From NCBI GenBank assembly GCA_028641055.1, contig CM054062.1, positions 22,204,536-22,268,535 on the forward strand: DNA of 64,000 nt, written 5' to 3'. The position numbers and the translations under genes are program-made. Within the stretch, counting starts at the first letter, position 1, and every line of letters begins with the position of its first letter. Origin of the DNA: Alopecurus myosuroides (taxonomy: Eukaryota > Streptophyta > Magnoliopsida > Poales > Poaceae). The notes beneath the pieces are model-generated. The model saw nothing but the letters and a program-made list of their open reading frames with translations. It was not told the DNA's origin and searched no databases. Positions 10,975 to 24,100 of this stretch are shown piece after piece.

Positions 10975-13900
10975 CTAAGTATAATATGGACGTAGCTGAG
11001 CCACGTTCCACGGTCTGTCTCTTTCTTGCGTAGATGAAGTGGTGTGAGCGGTGTCATTAACTGTGGTCGACTCTTCCCTTGCATCTATCAAGTAATATGA
11101 CCCATTATGCAAATTCCGACTTATGATAAACGGTCCTTCCCAGGGTGGTGATAACTTGTGCTTTCATTCGTTCGACTGTACCAGGCGCAGAACCAGGTCT
11201 CCTTCCTGGAAGACCCGGGTTTTCACGTGCCGGCTATGATACCTTCGTAGATCCTGCTGATATATGGCTGATCTTTCCAGGGCTTGTTCCCTTTGCTCTT
11301 CTAACATATCCACGGCATCTTGCCGGGTATTTTCATTCTCCACTTCGACGTATGCTGATACTCGTGGTGAATCATGAATAATATCACTCGGTAGTACTGC
11401 CTCCGCGCCATAGACCATGAAGAAGGGTGTCATCTGAGTAGATCTATTAGGCGTAGTATTGATACCCCACACCACAGAAGGAAGTTCTTCGACCCATGCG
11501 CCAGCTGCCCTGATACAGGGGACTCGTAATCGTGGTTTTAATCCGCGAAGCAATTCTTGGTTTGCCCTCTCCACTTGCCCATTGGCCTGCGGATGAGCCA
11601 CTGATGCGACATCAAGCCGGATTCTATTGTTGCCACAGAACTTCTCCATCTCACCAAGGGACATGTTGGTTCCATTGTCGGTAATTATGCTGTGGGGATA
11701 CCCGAACCGGTAGATAATCCTTGTCAGGAACTTGACTGCTGTGGCTGATTCGCAATTAGTAACTGGCATAACCTCAACCCACTTGGTAAACTTATCAATA
11801 GCCACCAAAAGATGTGTCTTCTTGCATGGTGACATATGAAATGGGCCAACCATGTCCATACCCCAAACAGCGAACGGCCAAGTTAACGGGATTGTCCGCA
11901 ACTCCATAGCCGGCACATGGGTTTGGCGAGCGTACCTTTGACATCCGTCACATCTTGCTACCAATCGTTCCGCATCCGCTAGAGCCGTGAGCCAAAAAAA
12001 TCCGTGTCGATAAGCTTTAGCCACGAGAGATCTTGTGGATGCATGATGTCCACAGTCGCCTTCGTGGATTTCCTTGAGAATCTGTCGGCCTTCTTCTGGC
12101 GGTACGCAGCGCAAAAAGACCCCTGCTGCGCTTCTCTTATATAATTCCCCATTGATGATAGAATATCCCTTCGCTCGCCTCAAAATTTGCCTTGCTAATA
12201 CCTCCTGTTGTGGTAACTCGCCTCGCGATAGGTAGGCCAAAAACGGTTCTGTCCACTCTGGAATAGTACGTATAGTGGCCACAAGTCCTGAATCCGGGTC
12301 TTGATTTGCCAATTCCTCCTCTGACTCGGTTTTAACTGATGGTCGCCATAATTCGTCCAGGAAAACGTTAGGTGGAACCGGCTCTCTGCGCGAGCCGAGT
12401 CTAGCGAGTGCGTCGGCCTCCTCATTCTTTCTTCTGTCTATATGCTCCACCTCATACCCGGAAAAACATCCTGCAACCCTATCAACTTCCCTGCGGTATG
12501 CTGCCATAGTTGCGTCCTTTCTATCCCAAGTTCCTGACACCTGCTGTACCACAAGGTCCGAATCTCGGAAGCATCGTATCCTCTTGACGTTCATCTCCTT
12601 GGCTGCCTTTAAGCCGTGCAATAGGGCTTCATACTCGGCCACGTTGTTGGAACAGTCAAAGTGAATTTGTAGTACGTAACTTAATTTATCTCCTTTGGGT
12701 GACGTTAGCACCACCCCAGCTCCTGATCCCTCGTATTGCTTAGATCCATCGAAGTGCATGATCCATGACTCGGAGTTTGGAACCGTTGTAGTCATGCCTG
12801 TATGTGTCCAGTCGTTAACGAAATCAATTAAAGCTTGAGATTTGATTGCTGACCTGGGTTCGTAGTTGATGCGATAATCCCCCATCTCTATCGCCCATTT
12901 GGCTATTCTTCCCGTCGCGTCCGAGTTTCTGATGATATCCGATATTGGTATCGAACTAACCACTGTTATGGGGTGTTCTTGGAAATACGGCTTCAATTTC
13001 CGGCTAGCCATAAAGACCCCGAACACCAACTTTTGCCAATGCGGATAGCGCTGCTTTGCTTCTGATAATACCTCGCTGACGTAATAAACCGGTCTCTGAA
13101 CCGGGTAACCCTTCCCATCCTCTTTGCGCTCCACAACAACTACTGCGCTGACGGCTCGGGGGCCAGCTGCCACGTATAGCAACATAGGTTCTTTAGGACC
13201 CGGGGCCGCTAGTACTGGTGCTTCAGATAACTGCTTCTTTAGTGCTTCAAACGCCTCATCCGCCTCTTGATCCCATACGAATTTATCTGATTTCCTCAAG
13301 AGCCGGTACAAGGGTATTGCTTTTTCTCCGAGCCTGGATATGAGTCGGCTCAAGGCTGCTACGCAGCCCGTGAGCTTTTGAACATGCTTCAAATTTTCCG
13401 GCTTTTTCAGACTCTGGATGGCCTTGATTTTGTCCGGGTTTGCCTCGATCCCTCTCTCGGAAACGATAAAGCCGAGTAATTTCCCGGCTGGAACTCCGAA
13501 CACGCACTTTGTCGGGTTAAGCTTCATCTGATATCTCCTCAAATTTTTGAACGTCTCCTTTAGATCATCGATAAATGTCTCCGCCTTCCTGGTCTTGATA
13601 ACCACATCATCCACGTAGGCATGGACGTTGCGTCCAATTTGGTCCTCGAAGCACTTTTGAATACACCGTTGGTAAGTTGCGCCGGCGTTCTTCAATCCAA
13701 ACGTCATAGTTTTATAACAGAAGGCCCCAAAAGGGGTTATGAATGATGTTTTCTCCCAATCCTCCCTCTTGAGCTTAATCTGATGATACCCGGAATATGC
13801 GTCCAGAAAGCACAATAGATCGCTTCCTGCTACTGCGTCTATAATCTGATCTATCCTTGGTAGTGCGAACGGATCCTTTGGGCAATGTTTGTTGAGACTC

Positions 13901-14197
13901 GTAAAATCAATGCACATCCTCCACTCATTGGTCTTTTTCATCACTAGGACTGGGTTCGCCAACCAATCCGGGTGAAATACTTCCATGATAAAGCCGGCTT
14001 CCAATAGCCGAGCGATCTCTTCGCCTATAGCCTTCCTTCTTTCCTCATTCATTTTCCTCAAACCCTGCTTCACGGGTCTGGACTTGGGATCTACATGCAA
14101 ACTGTGCTCGGCCAGCTCTGTAGGGATACCCGGCATGTCGCTAGGTGTCCAGGCGAACACGTCTGCATTTGAACGAATAAACTCCTTTGTACGCGAG
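10975..14197 (-). pseudogene. pol: G2 pol: RT, RNase H and integrase, one internal TGA, 5'-truncated
   Basis: The frame enters from the truncated right end and is open from 14160 down to 11167. Motifs: FAWTPSDMPGIP, MCIDFTSLNKHCPKD, FLDAYSGYHQI, catalytic YVDDVVIK, LLGFIVSERGIEANP. RNase H: MHFDGSKQYEGSGAG, NNVAEYEALLHGL, DSDLVVQQVSGTW, DALARLGS. Integrase: HHASTRSLVAKAYRHG with CDGCQRYA (zinc-binding HHCC), WGMDMVGPF (D), ITDNGTN (D), NGQVERANQE (E). A TGA at 11166-11164 interrupts the integrase C-terminus. The same frame continues for 62 codons through KHKLSPPWEGPF to RPWNVAQLRPYY and a TAG at 10977-10975. Apart from the TGA and the missing start the domain set looks intact. Confidence 0.92.
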
Positions 14198-14198
14198 A

Positions 14199-16306
14199 AG
14201 AGAAGCCATCAAGGCACAAATCCTAGCAGATTTTCTGGTGGATTGGGCCGAGGTGTAGTATGAGCCTCCCTTGCCGGAAACCAACTACTGGAAGATGCAT
14301 TTTGATGGCTCCAAAGTGAAGTAAGGCCTTGGTGCTGGCGTAGTTCTTACGTCACCCAAGCGAGATCAACTCAAATATGTGCTGCAGATTCATTTCAAGG
14401 CATCCAACAATGTGGCTGAGTATGAGGCCGTGGTACACGGCTTGAGGGTAGCCAAGGAGGTTGGCGTGCATCGCATCTTCTGTTATGGCGACTCGGATTT
14501 GGTGGTGCAGCAAGTATCCGGCACCTGGGATGCTCTGGATGCCAACATGCATCGTATCGGTTTCTGGTGCAAACCATGACTAGATTCTTTGAAGGATGTG
14601 AGTTCCAACATATACACCGAGCAGAGAATGATGCAGCTAATGAATTATCCAAGTTGGGGTCTTCTCGGCAGTTCATCCCGGATGGGATTTCCTTGGAGCA
14701 TTTGAGAAAGCCATCTATCAAGCTATCCCCCAACTCGGAGTCTTTCTTCGGTCCTTCGCTGCCAAGAGAAGAAGCTGTTCCCATGGAGATTGACTGGGAG
14801 GCTGCAAAAGAGAACCCGGGGACTAGCGCCTGCAACCCGGGGACTGTCCCTTCTTACTCGGGGACTACCCCTCCTAACTCGGGGACTACCCCTCCTAACT
14901 CGGGGACTATCGAATTCATCGAGGGGGTCATTTCCGAGTACTCGGGGACTCGTGACCTCGTCCTTAACTCAGAAGAGATATCGGTGGCTGATCCAATGGA
15001 AACAGACGAACCAGTGTTTCCCATCCGGGAGACACCGAGTTGGGCTCTGCCCATATTATCCTTTCTAAAGTACGGCACCTTGCCAAGTGATGAGGTTACC
15101 GCTAGGAAAATTCAGAGAAGATCCAAGGGCTATACTATCTTCAGAGATGTGCTGCATAGAAGGAGTCCTACTGGCGTGCTGCAACGCTGTGTAGAGCCAG
15201 AAGGAGGAGAAGAAGTTCTGGTGGAGATACATTAGGGAGAATGCGGGCATCACGCCTCTTCTCGGGCTCTGGTCAACAAGGCTTTTCGGCATGGCTTCTT
15301 TTGGCTCACGGCCTTGAAGCAAGCCGAAGATATTGTGAGAAAGTGCAACGGCTGCCAGAGATTTGCAAGTAAGATTCATATGCCAGCTTCCGAGTTGAAG
15401 ACCATTCCCATTACTTGTCCATTTGCAGTTTGGTGTTTGGATATGGTTGGCCCTTTCAAGCCGGCTAGAGGCAACATGACTCACATCTTGGTCATGGTTG
15501 ACAAGTTCACCAAGTGGATTGAGGTGAAACCTATTTGGAAGTGTGATGGAGTCACAGCTGTGAGTTTCCTGAAGGATGTGATCCTGAGATACGGCTACCC
15601 GCACAGCATTATCACGGATAATGACACAAACTTTGCTGAGGATGCTTTTGCAAGGTTCTGCAGAGATAAGCGGATTCGGCTAGATGTTGCATCTGTTGCG
15701 CATCCAGCCTCCAATGGGCAAGTTGAAAGAGCAAATGGCATGGTGCTATCCGGCATAAAGCCAAGGATGATTGAGCCACTGCTGAAAACACCTGGGTGTT
15801 GGCTAGACGAGTTGCCGACGGTGTTGTGGAGTCTAAGGACTACCCCTAACCGATCAACCAGATACACACCATTCTTCCTGTTATATGGAGCTGAGGCCGT
15901 GTTACCCACTGACCTAGAGCATGACTCGCCCCGAGTAACCCTCTACACTGAGGCGCATGCTAGAGAGGCTCGAGAAAATGACGTTGACCCTCTAGAAGAA
16001 GCAAGAGAGCTAACTCTGTCACGTTCAGCTATTTACCAGCAAAACTTGAGGCGTTATCACAGCCGGAAAGTAAACCCAAGGGTTTTCCAAGAAGGAGACA
16101 TGGTCCTTAGGCTCGTGCAGCGCACGGCCGGGATGCACAAGCTTTCCCCTTCGTGGGAAGGGCCTTTCATTGTGAGCAAGGCTCTGCACAATGCTGCCTA
16201 TTACCTAGTTGACGCACAGGTACCCCAGAAGAACAGGCCGGATAAAGCGGGTGAGGAATCTAAGCGCCCCTGGAATGTAGCTCTACTCCGACGTTTTCTT
16301 TCATGA
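14199..16306 (+). pseudogene. pol: G1 RNase H and integrase (continuation after G2), broken
   Basis: RNase H resumes with REAIKAQILADFLVDW. Stops TAG near 14254 and TAA near 14322, and a frameshift near 14560, break it. The linker to integrase has a short tandem repeat (14815-14957). Integrase follows in frame from 14567 with a TAG at 15233, then a clean stretch to the TGA at 16304. Motifs: HHASSRALVNKAFRHG, CNGCQRFA, CLDMVGPF, ITDNDTN, NGQVERANG, and a C-terminal RVFQEGDMVLRLVQ / SWEGPF region. No chromodomain follows, consistent with Tat. Confidence 0.9.
14815..14957 (+). repeat. GGGGACT tandem repeat in the G1 RNase H-integrase linker
   Basis: Six ACTCGGGGACT / ACCCGGGGACT units, partly with a 27-base spacing, encode NPGT / NSGT / YSGT peptides. 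The repeated core matches the polypurine tract next to the 3' LTR (TTCGGGGACTAA at 36919-36930). Confidence 0.8.
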
Positions 16307-16946
16307 GCAAACTGTGTATGTATCCTCACCCGAGTTAAATTCTAGTCAGCACTCCGAATTCGAACTCGGGGACTGCCCTTGCTCAAATTGTTCCTTGTGT
16401 TTATTCTGTTTTACTTTGTCTATTCGGTTGAACCACTTAGAATTTCAAAAGCATACAAAGTAGTGTGTTTAAACCCACGGGACAACTCTGCGACTCTGCT
16501 GCTGTCCGCAATCCGACTTCATGGCAAGCCAGAGAACAAGCCAAAGGGTCAATGAACACATGAAAAATTGCTAAGGGAAGGAAGCGTGTGGCAACCGAAT
16601 AGAGCGTTTTTTACTGTCTTTTCTTTTCGGCTAAGTGGTGGGAAGCGTTACCATGCACTTTTCTAAGTGGCTAAGTATTTGAAACTCAAACTTTGAAATC
16701 TTGTGACTCGACTACCAAAAAAGCAACAAGTTGCAGGTAAGAGCTGAGATAAAAAGGAGGAGTGGATAAAAAATGCAACTCGGGGACTTGCATAGAAATG
16801 CAACCCGGCATTAAGCCAGAGTTGCTAAAATATCAAACTAAATAAAACTGTGTAGCAACGAGACAATAAATTGTGCGGTTACATTTTCACCCGGCATCCC
16901 GGGGATCTGATAAAAAGTTCAAGGTAACAAGTGTTGCAGGATTCAC
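16307..16946. other. G1 spacer between pol and the antisense gene
   Basis: Non-coding 640 bases between the convergent ends of pol (+) and the antisense gene (-). Contains AACTCGGGGACT motifs at about 16366 and 16779. No ORF supported. Confidence 0.6.
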
Positions 16947-19900
16947 TCAAAGAGTAGTGGCGGTGTTGTCCGCATCGTTGTTCTCGGCATCAGCGTTGGC
17001 GGAGGCTGCTGGGTCTGAAGTTGCAGTGGCGACGGAGGTGAGATTGGTGCCGAGGTGGACGCAGCGGACTGGGTCCGGGTTGACCAGCTGCTCGGCTCCC
17101 TCGAAGACCTTGGCCGTCCCCTTCTCGGCTGCTCCTTTTGCAGCGTCATCCTCGAACTCGGCCAAGTCCTCGCTGGCGATGTCGTCATCGTCTTCTTCAT
17201 CCTCGTCCTCGTCCTCAGGTTCAGTATCTGGTTCGGGGAGGCCGTCGATGTAGGTGGCGGTGTCGGCGTAGGAGGCAATGTCGTATGCCACGGCCTTCTA
17301 GCGAGTGACGCACTCGGGCTTTGTGGTCCACTTGGAGTCTTCTCGGATAGTGAGGATCCTGCTGAGATCAAGGTTTTCATACGAGCTTATGATGAAATGG
17401 AGCAGCTCGTCAGCTCCTGCCCGAGCTGCAGAGGCATGCCATTTCTTCAACTCGTATTTTACCCCATCCAGCTTGTTGGCAATCTCACTGAAGGAAGCTG
17501 GCGCTTCCTGCTCCGGCCAGAAGAACTTGTGCAAGTTGAATGCTGTGGACACCATGGAGGTGCCCAGGCCCTTGAGGGAACAGATCTGGTTCTTGATGCT
17601 GAGGAGGTAGTCTGCAATTGTGGAGGTCTCGTCGATGGGCAGGCCAGAGGCAGCACGGAGCTGTCTTGCTTTCTCCAGAGCAGGCACACTGGCAGATTGG
17701 AGCTCAGGAAAGATATCTAGAAAAGGAACTGTTAAGAGTTAGAAGAAGAGAAACAGAGAAGTAGGAAAACCGAGAAGAAGCAAAACCGGGTAGGAGAAGA
17801 CAGAGTAGAGAAAATCAAGCCAGAAGCAGAGTAGAGGAAACTCACACTCCAAGTCCACCAGCAGGGCGCCCAACTTGATTTTCCAGTCATTCTCGTTGGA
17901 GATGTGCCTGTCCTGGATGCGGCGTGAATCTCCGATCTGGAGGATGAGTTGCCAATTGTGCTCCTTCACCAGCGCGAGTTCCATCTCAAGTGTGTTCTCC
18001 CTGGCCTTGGCGGTTTTCAAGATCTCTTGCTTTTCTTCGCCTTGCTTGACAGCACCCACGAGTGCAGACTTGAGTTGGATCTGCATCTTCTCGTATTCCG
18101 CCCTCTCGGCGGCGCGCTCCTTCTGGATCTCGGCCTCGCGGGTCTGCAACTGCTGATGCACCTCGGCAGTCATGAGGCAGTTCAGGTGCTGCTCCCGGAA
18201 GTTCTTGTATTCTTCTGCAGAGAGAACAATAGTGACAACAGAGTAACCGTGTACAAAGAGACACCAGTGCAGAGAAGAAAGGCAACTCACCCTCCAGTCT
18301 TTTGATCGTGCTTTCAGCAGAGGCAACAAAGACCTCGCAGTCGCGATGCCTTTCCACCAGGTCCTTTCAGTTTTCCTGTAGAGAAAACAATGTTAAAGCA
18401 AAAATCAGACACGGGCGTAAACACAAAACACACAAACCGAAATTCTAAGAGCTTACCTTCCACTTCAGAGATTTGCAGAGTGCGGTCCAATGCCATCTGT
18501 TCCACCGCATCGCTGTCTTTCTTCTCGGCTTCAAGAGCCTCGATGCGGTCCTTGGCGATGCGATGGCTCCAGAGCAGCCGACGGAACAATTTTGTCCTCT
18601 TCAGGAGGCTATTCTGTAGAAGAGAAGAGAAAGAGTTTGATAATTTTGGAAGATTTGGCCCGAGTAGACGGCAACTCGGTTAAGTTTTCGCCTACTCGGC
18701 CCGAATCTCGGGGACTGGGGGAATGGCTTAGAGGAAAAGAGGAAAAGAGGAAAAGAGGAAAAGAGAAGAGAAAAGAGAAACAGCCACTCGGAAAAGGCAA
18801 AGAGAGGAGAAAAGACTTACAACATAGGTTTGCTCGATGTCTTCGGCAGCTTTGTGCAGGCAGAACAGCTTCCCGACCAAGGTGCAGGTGGGGCTAGCGA
18901 TTGTCATCGGAACGGAAACGACATCGGCCTTGTTCCATTCGACGCGGTAGTGGTCGATCACACCCAGTGTAAGGCCATTCGATTTTGGGTTGCCATGCGC
19001 CTTGCCGTCCCAAGCTGGGTCCACAAACCCTACTCGGTCCAGGATAGCGGTTAGGCCTTCCGATTCAATCTCATTGTCACCTGCCTCGCGCGAGAAGAGC
19101 GAGGGAACTGGTGCTTTCTCCTTGCCCTTGGATTTGGCGTCGGTCGCCTTGGCCTGGCCTTCCTTCAGTGCAGACAGTTTCTTCTCTCCTCTGGCCAGTG
19201 AAATCATGTGGCGCCGGGACAGATCCAGCATGTATTCCGGCCAGCTGGCTCGCACACGGGCAACAGCTCCAGCACTTGGCCCCTCGGCAGGGCCAGCAGA
19301 TCCAGAGGCACCCGAGTTGATGCTGGAGGTGGGCGCGGCGAGCGTCAGCTGCTTGCTCTTCACCACCTGCTTCACAGCTTGTCCACCTTGTGGCTTGGGT
19401 GGCGGCATCTGCTGTCCAGATTGCGCGACGTTGCGCTTTGGGTTCTTCCGAGTAGGCTCGGCTCCATACTTGGTAATCTTCCTGGGGCTAGGAGCGGTGT
19501 CTGGCCGAGAAGCGGATGAAGGCACTTGGCGAGGAGCAGCTGGAGGCACTTGTTGAGAGGTAATTGTTGATGCTGTCGGAGTTGGCGGAGGAAGCGGCGC
19601 GTTGGGTGGAGTCGCTGCTGGGTAGGCGGCACAGGGGGCCGGCTACCCGGCGCAGCATCAGGCTGTGCTTGGGCCTGGCGGACGGGCTCCACCACACTCT
19701 CTTCTACCCGCTGCTCGGCAGCGGGATCAGGTCTGGTGTCAATAACTTCTTCTACCCGCGGCCTGGCCGCGGGATCGTCTTGAGCTGCAGCGTTGGTGTC
19801 CTGCTGCTCGGGGGTGTCGTCTTGCCGCTCCAGGGCGGCACTGTCTTGTTGCTCGGCATCTTCTTCAACATTTTCCCTAGCTGATGCAGCTGGGGGAGAG

Positions 19901-20709
19901 GGCGGCTTCTCGTCATTTGCAGCATCCTGCTGCACGTCAGGCTGCTGCTGCTCGGAGTTATCATCATGAACATCATCACCAGCGCCAGTGTTGTCGGTGC
20001 CGGTATCTTCTTCTACATCAATAGGGGAGGACGCACGCGTCCTTTCCTGCTGGTCTTGCTCTTCTTCGTCATCCGAGAGATCCACGAGCTGATCTCGTGG
20101 CACAGTCGCTTTTCTCTTGGGACGAGGAGGAGCTGTCGCATCATCAGCGTCGAGAGGAGTGCTGAGAAAAGAAAGAAGTTCAGAGAAGTAGAAAGGGGGA
20201 AAAGGCAACAAGAAACGGTAACAGTGTGCTACTCGGATGAAACACTTACTCTTTGCTGGTGGGGGGTTTTCTTCTAACTTGGGGGGGGGGGGGGTCCTCG
20301 GCATCACTGCCAACCCTCTTCCGAGTGCTGGGAGCTGCCACGGACAAAGGATCAAGATCCATAGCTTCTTCATCATCATCCGCATCAGGATCCTCTGCAG
20401 AGTAAAGGAAGGAAGGAAGTTAGAATTAGAGAAGAAAAGTAAAGGGTGCTACTAAGGAGCAGAGAGATGAGCTTGGTCACCTTCTTCATCTTCGGACCAA
20501 TCCCGAATAGAGGGACCAGCTCGTGACTTACCGGGTTGGACGGAATTGGGGATACACAAGGTATCCTGAGTGTCTTAGGCTGTGGTGTCATCGTCATCCC
20601 GGTCCTTGGTCCAGTTGGAGGTAAAGACCTCACTGTCCTCTTCGCGCTGGCGCGGGATATGCTGTGAGTACAAGCAGATGGCAAAGTGAGTTGAGTTCAA
20701 AGCAAAGAA

Positions 20710-20840
20710 GTTCTACTCGGATAGCATGCAAACACAAAGCATATAAAGCTAAGGAGTTCTACTCGGGATAGCATGCAAACACAAAGCATATAAAGCTAAG
20801 GAGTTCTACTCAGAATAGCGTGCAAACATAAAGGACATTA
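20710..20840. repeat. Three tandem copies of a 46-47-base repeat
   Basis: Units begin GTTCTACTCGG...ATAGCATGCAAACACAAAG at 20710, 20756 and 20803; the third is diverged. They lie in a predicted intron of the G1 antisense gene. Confidence 0.8.
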
Positions 20841-21100
20841 AGATAAGAGTTTCTATTAGGTATCAGAGTAAGAATAGAAGACACAATGTACTAACCTGCC
20901 CGATGGGGTTGTCGCGGCTATACGGCTTGAAGCTGTACGCCCAGTTCTCGGTGAGGGAGGTCTGCATGATGGAGCGAGCCTAGATGGCCACCTCGGCCTT
21001 GCTCAGCTCGAACGTGGTCGTCCGAGTGCAGTCCGATGAAGCACATCTTGTGCACTCTACTCTGTAGAGGGAGAACTCGGCACGACACCCAGCAGGCAAT

Positions 21101-24100
21101 TGTCGCACCCGGACTTCTATAGGATACTCACCGGGCCGTTGAATAGTAGATGATTGGATTACGGGGCCTACCTGCACCCGCATCCTCTTACGAGTAGGCC
21201 AGCACATATAGTGCGACAACCAATCTCTACTATCCACCGTCGATGTAAACCATCCCATAGAGATCAGGATACTACCATTGACGTACTTCATACCATACAC
21301 ACATGGTACGTCAACTGCGTTAAACGAAATGATACCACAACAGATCTCTAAGACACAAAAGATGGAAATAAGTTGCAAATGGCTCTCACTAGAGCAGAGA
21401 ATAGCAAATACAATCATCCAGAGGACACATGACCCAACATATCATCATTACATCACAACGGAAGCACTCAAGGTGTCTGAGTACAGACAAATCCAAATAG
21501 GCCTAAGAGGCCGGGAATGAAAAGAAAACGGAGCCCATCCACGAAGTATCGGATCCTGCCCGAGTCCGCTATCTACTCGTCAACAGTCTCGTCGTACTCC
21601 ACGTAGTAGCCACCATGGGGATCCTCGGAATCGTAGTCTGCGGAAACCACAACCCCAAAGGGGTCAGTACATACAAGTACTGGCAAGCAAGACGCACATG
21701 ATACCAAAGTGTACCCGTCAACACAAGCACGGATGCTTTGGGTTCAACGGAAGAATAGGTGATATAAAAGATGCTGCAGCGGGCTGCACTAACCAACTAC
21801 AGAGACACGCTACAACTTCCGGCTAACAGAAAGAAGATAAGATCGCGTATCGTAACCAACTGCAACTAACTTCAAACAAACCCATCCAATGTTACCCCCT
21901 ACTAAGGAAGCAACCCAAGGATAACTCACACTGTTGATTAGGGTGACATCATTCTTATGGTTGAAGTAATCTATATTACTAGACAAGTTATTATAGTTAG
22001 GTGTAAGTTGTCTGAGTACTTGTTAGCCAGTACTTTCACCAAGTCATCCATAACCGCGGACAACACGGCTTCTCGAGAAGATTTAACCCTGCAGGGATGC
22101 ACCAATGTAGCCGTACACGTAAGAATAACCCGCCAGATGGAAATGCACTGCCACCAAGCGAGGCACTCAACACAACCCAACTCTTCTTCGCATCAAGCCC
22201 AAAGAACCCCGTGCAATTGAGCGCACGACTAATCGAGCCCCACGAAGAAAAGGGGACCCTAATAGCACTCTAAGAACGTGTCTCCCTAAATGCCGACTAC
22301 AAAAGTTCCACCCTGGCCACGGGTTCGCACCTGCATATGCATGCGGCAAATGGAAAACCCGAACTATGAGGCGATTTGGACGAGATGCGAATCGAATCAA
22401 ATTGAGGGGGCGCCCATACACGCTTCCCACGTGCGGTTAGTGCGCTCATCATGGATCAGTAGACAAGACCCTTTTCCTAATTAGGGTCGACACTAGCAGG
22501 CCTCAAAACCACGCCGGGCCTCCTGCCGGTGCCTTATCAACAAATTATTATTACCCATAGCATTAACAGGTTGATTATTTAAACACCCAGCCCATAGAAC
22601 ATAAATAAGTAAGGTAAAAGAAGTAACGGACATCAGACTCGAGCACAAGCAAACCTAAGCATGCTAGTAAGACCAAGGCAACAAGCAAGGGGTTATAGGT
22701 GTGGAGGTGAGGCAATATCAGGGTTATAGGATAACATGTGATAGGATCGGGACACAAGCAACGAGTCATAAGGCTAGCAGAAATAGACAATGGAAAGTAT
22801 CGGTATCCAGTGTGGAAAGGAACACAATGGTTCATGTGAGTGAATACTTGCCTGCCAACTCAGTAGCCTGGTACTGAGCTAACTCCTCAGAAGTAGTGTC
22901 GTAAACCTCGTCTGTCTCAATGTCGTCGTCTATTCGAGAAGAAGCAAACAAACAATCGAACAGAGACGAACAATCAATAACATGGCATAGTGCACAAAAA
23001 TGGAATGATGCATGACAATTTAATTGGTGCATCAAAGGTAAGCTAATTGACAAGTAACATAATTAAATGGGCCCATATGCAATTTGGATTGCATACGGAA
23101 AAGCCCATGACTTAGGGTTGAAATTAATGTTCTACAACTAATCATCATGTGAAAGTTGATTAGCATGATGCATGGATGAAGAAAACAAAAAGGAAACAAC
23201 AATAGCTTCAATTTAAAATGTTGTTTACCAAGTTTGGAATTTTTATTTATCAAGTTTAATTTTTTGGCCTCTTAATGAGTTACACAAGCATTGGTTGTTT
23301 TCACCAATTTTATTTGTTCAAAATAGAAAAAAAGTTCATATTTGGAAAGAACACAAAATTTTAGGTGGAAAACATGTTTCAGTTATTGAAAAAGGAATTA
23401 GAATGAATTACTTATGAATTAAACAAGTTTAACCAAGATTTAATTGGATTTAAATCAAGTATTAATATTAGTTGAATTTTATTTGTTCAAAACATTAAAT
23501 AAAATTCATATTTGAAAAGATTATAATTTTCTGGTTTGAAAACATATTTCATATGTGCAAAAAGAATTTAATTTGACCAAGTTATGAATTTTGCAAAATT
23601 AAATGAATTAAACAAGGATTCAAATATTTCACCAATTTAAAATATTCAAAACAGTATAAAAAATTTATATTTGGGTAGAGAATTTAATTTGGTACAGAAT
23701 ACATATTTAAAATGTTGAATTTGGAGTTGTAATGAATTAGTTATGCATTTTTGAAGTTTAGGTATTAATCTGCCATTTAATTTAGTAGCCAAGGACTTAG
23801 TAATTATTTACAGGGACTAAGAAAAATGCTAGCAGGGACTTGTGTGCGATTAGGACTTTGTTCTGGATCTGGAAATTAAAATAGAAAAGATGGGTTTATC
23901 CCTAGGGGGAGGGATTCGAACCCACGATGTCCAGCGAGCGCGCACGGGGTGTTACCAGTGGGGTGTGCTGCTGTTCGTGTTAGGGTAGATGCGCGCGGGC
24001 TTTTGTGGTACGTTTCCGTCAGTTAAATTAGCCTGACGAAACTGAACCTCGCCGATGCACTACAGAGAACGACTGCGCGCGGCGGGACAGCAACGGCGAC

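Larger units (their letters stand above)
5091..14198 (-). mobile_element. G2: Tat-like gypsy element inserted in G1, 5' half deleted
   Basis: Oriented on the - strand. Its 3' LTR (5091-5571) abuts G1 RNase H. Going right come a polypurine tract, an antisense gene (+ strand), a spacer, and pol (- strand), which stops abruptly just upstream of the RT start near 14197. Protease, gag, primer-binding site and 5' LTR are missing, and G1 resumes directly at the REAIKAQ part of RNase H with about 18-20 bases of G1 lost. There is no target duplication at the right junction, as expected for a deletion after insertion. G4 (62730) is another copy of this family. Confidence 0.9.

Noticed and set aside
23912..23985. 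A functional tRNA gene
   Set aside because: The B-box is perfect, but no complete cloverleaf or acceptor stem could be seen.
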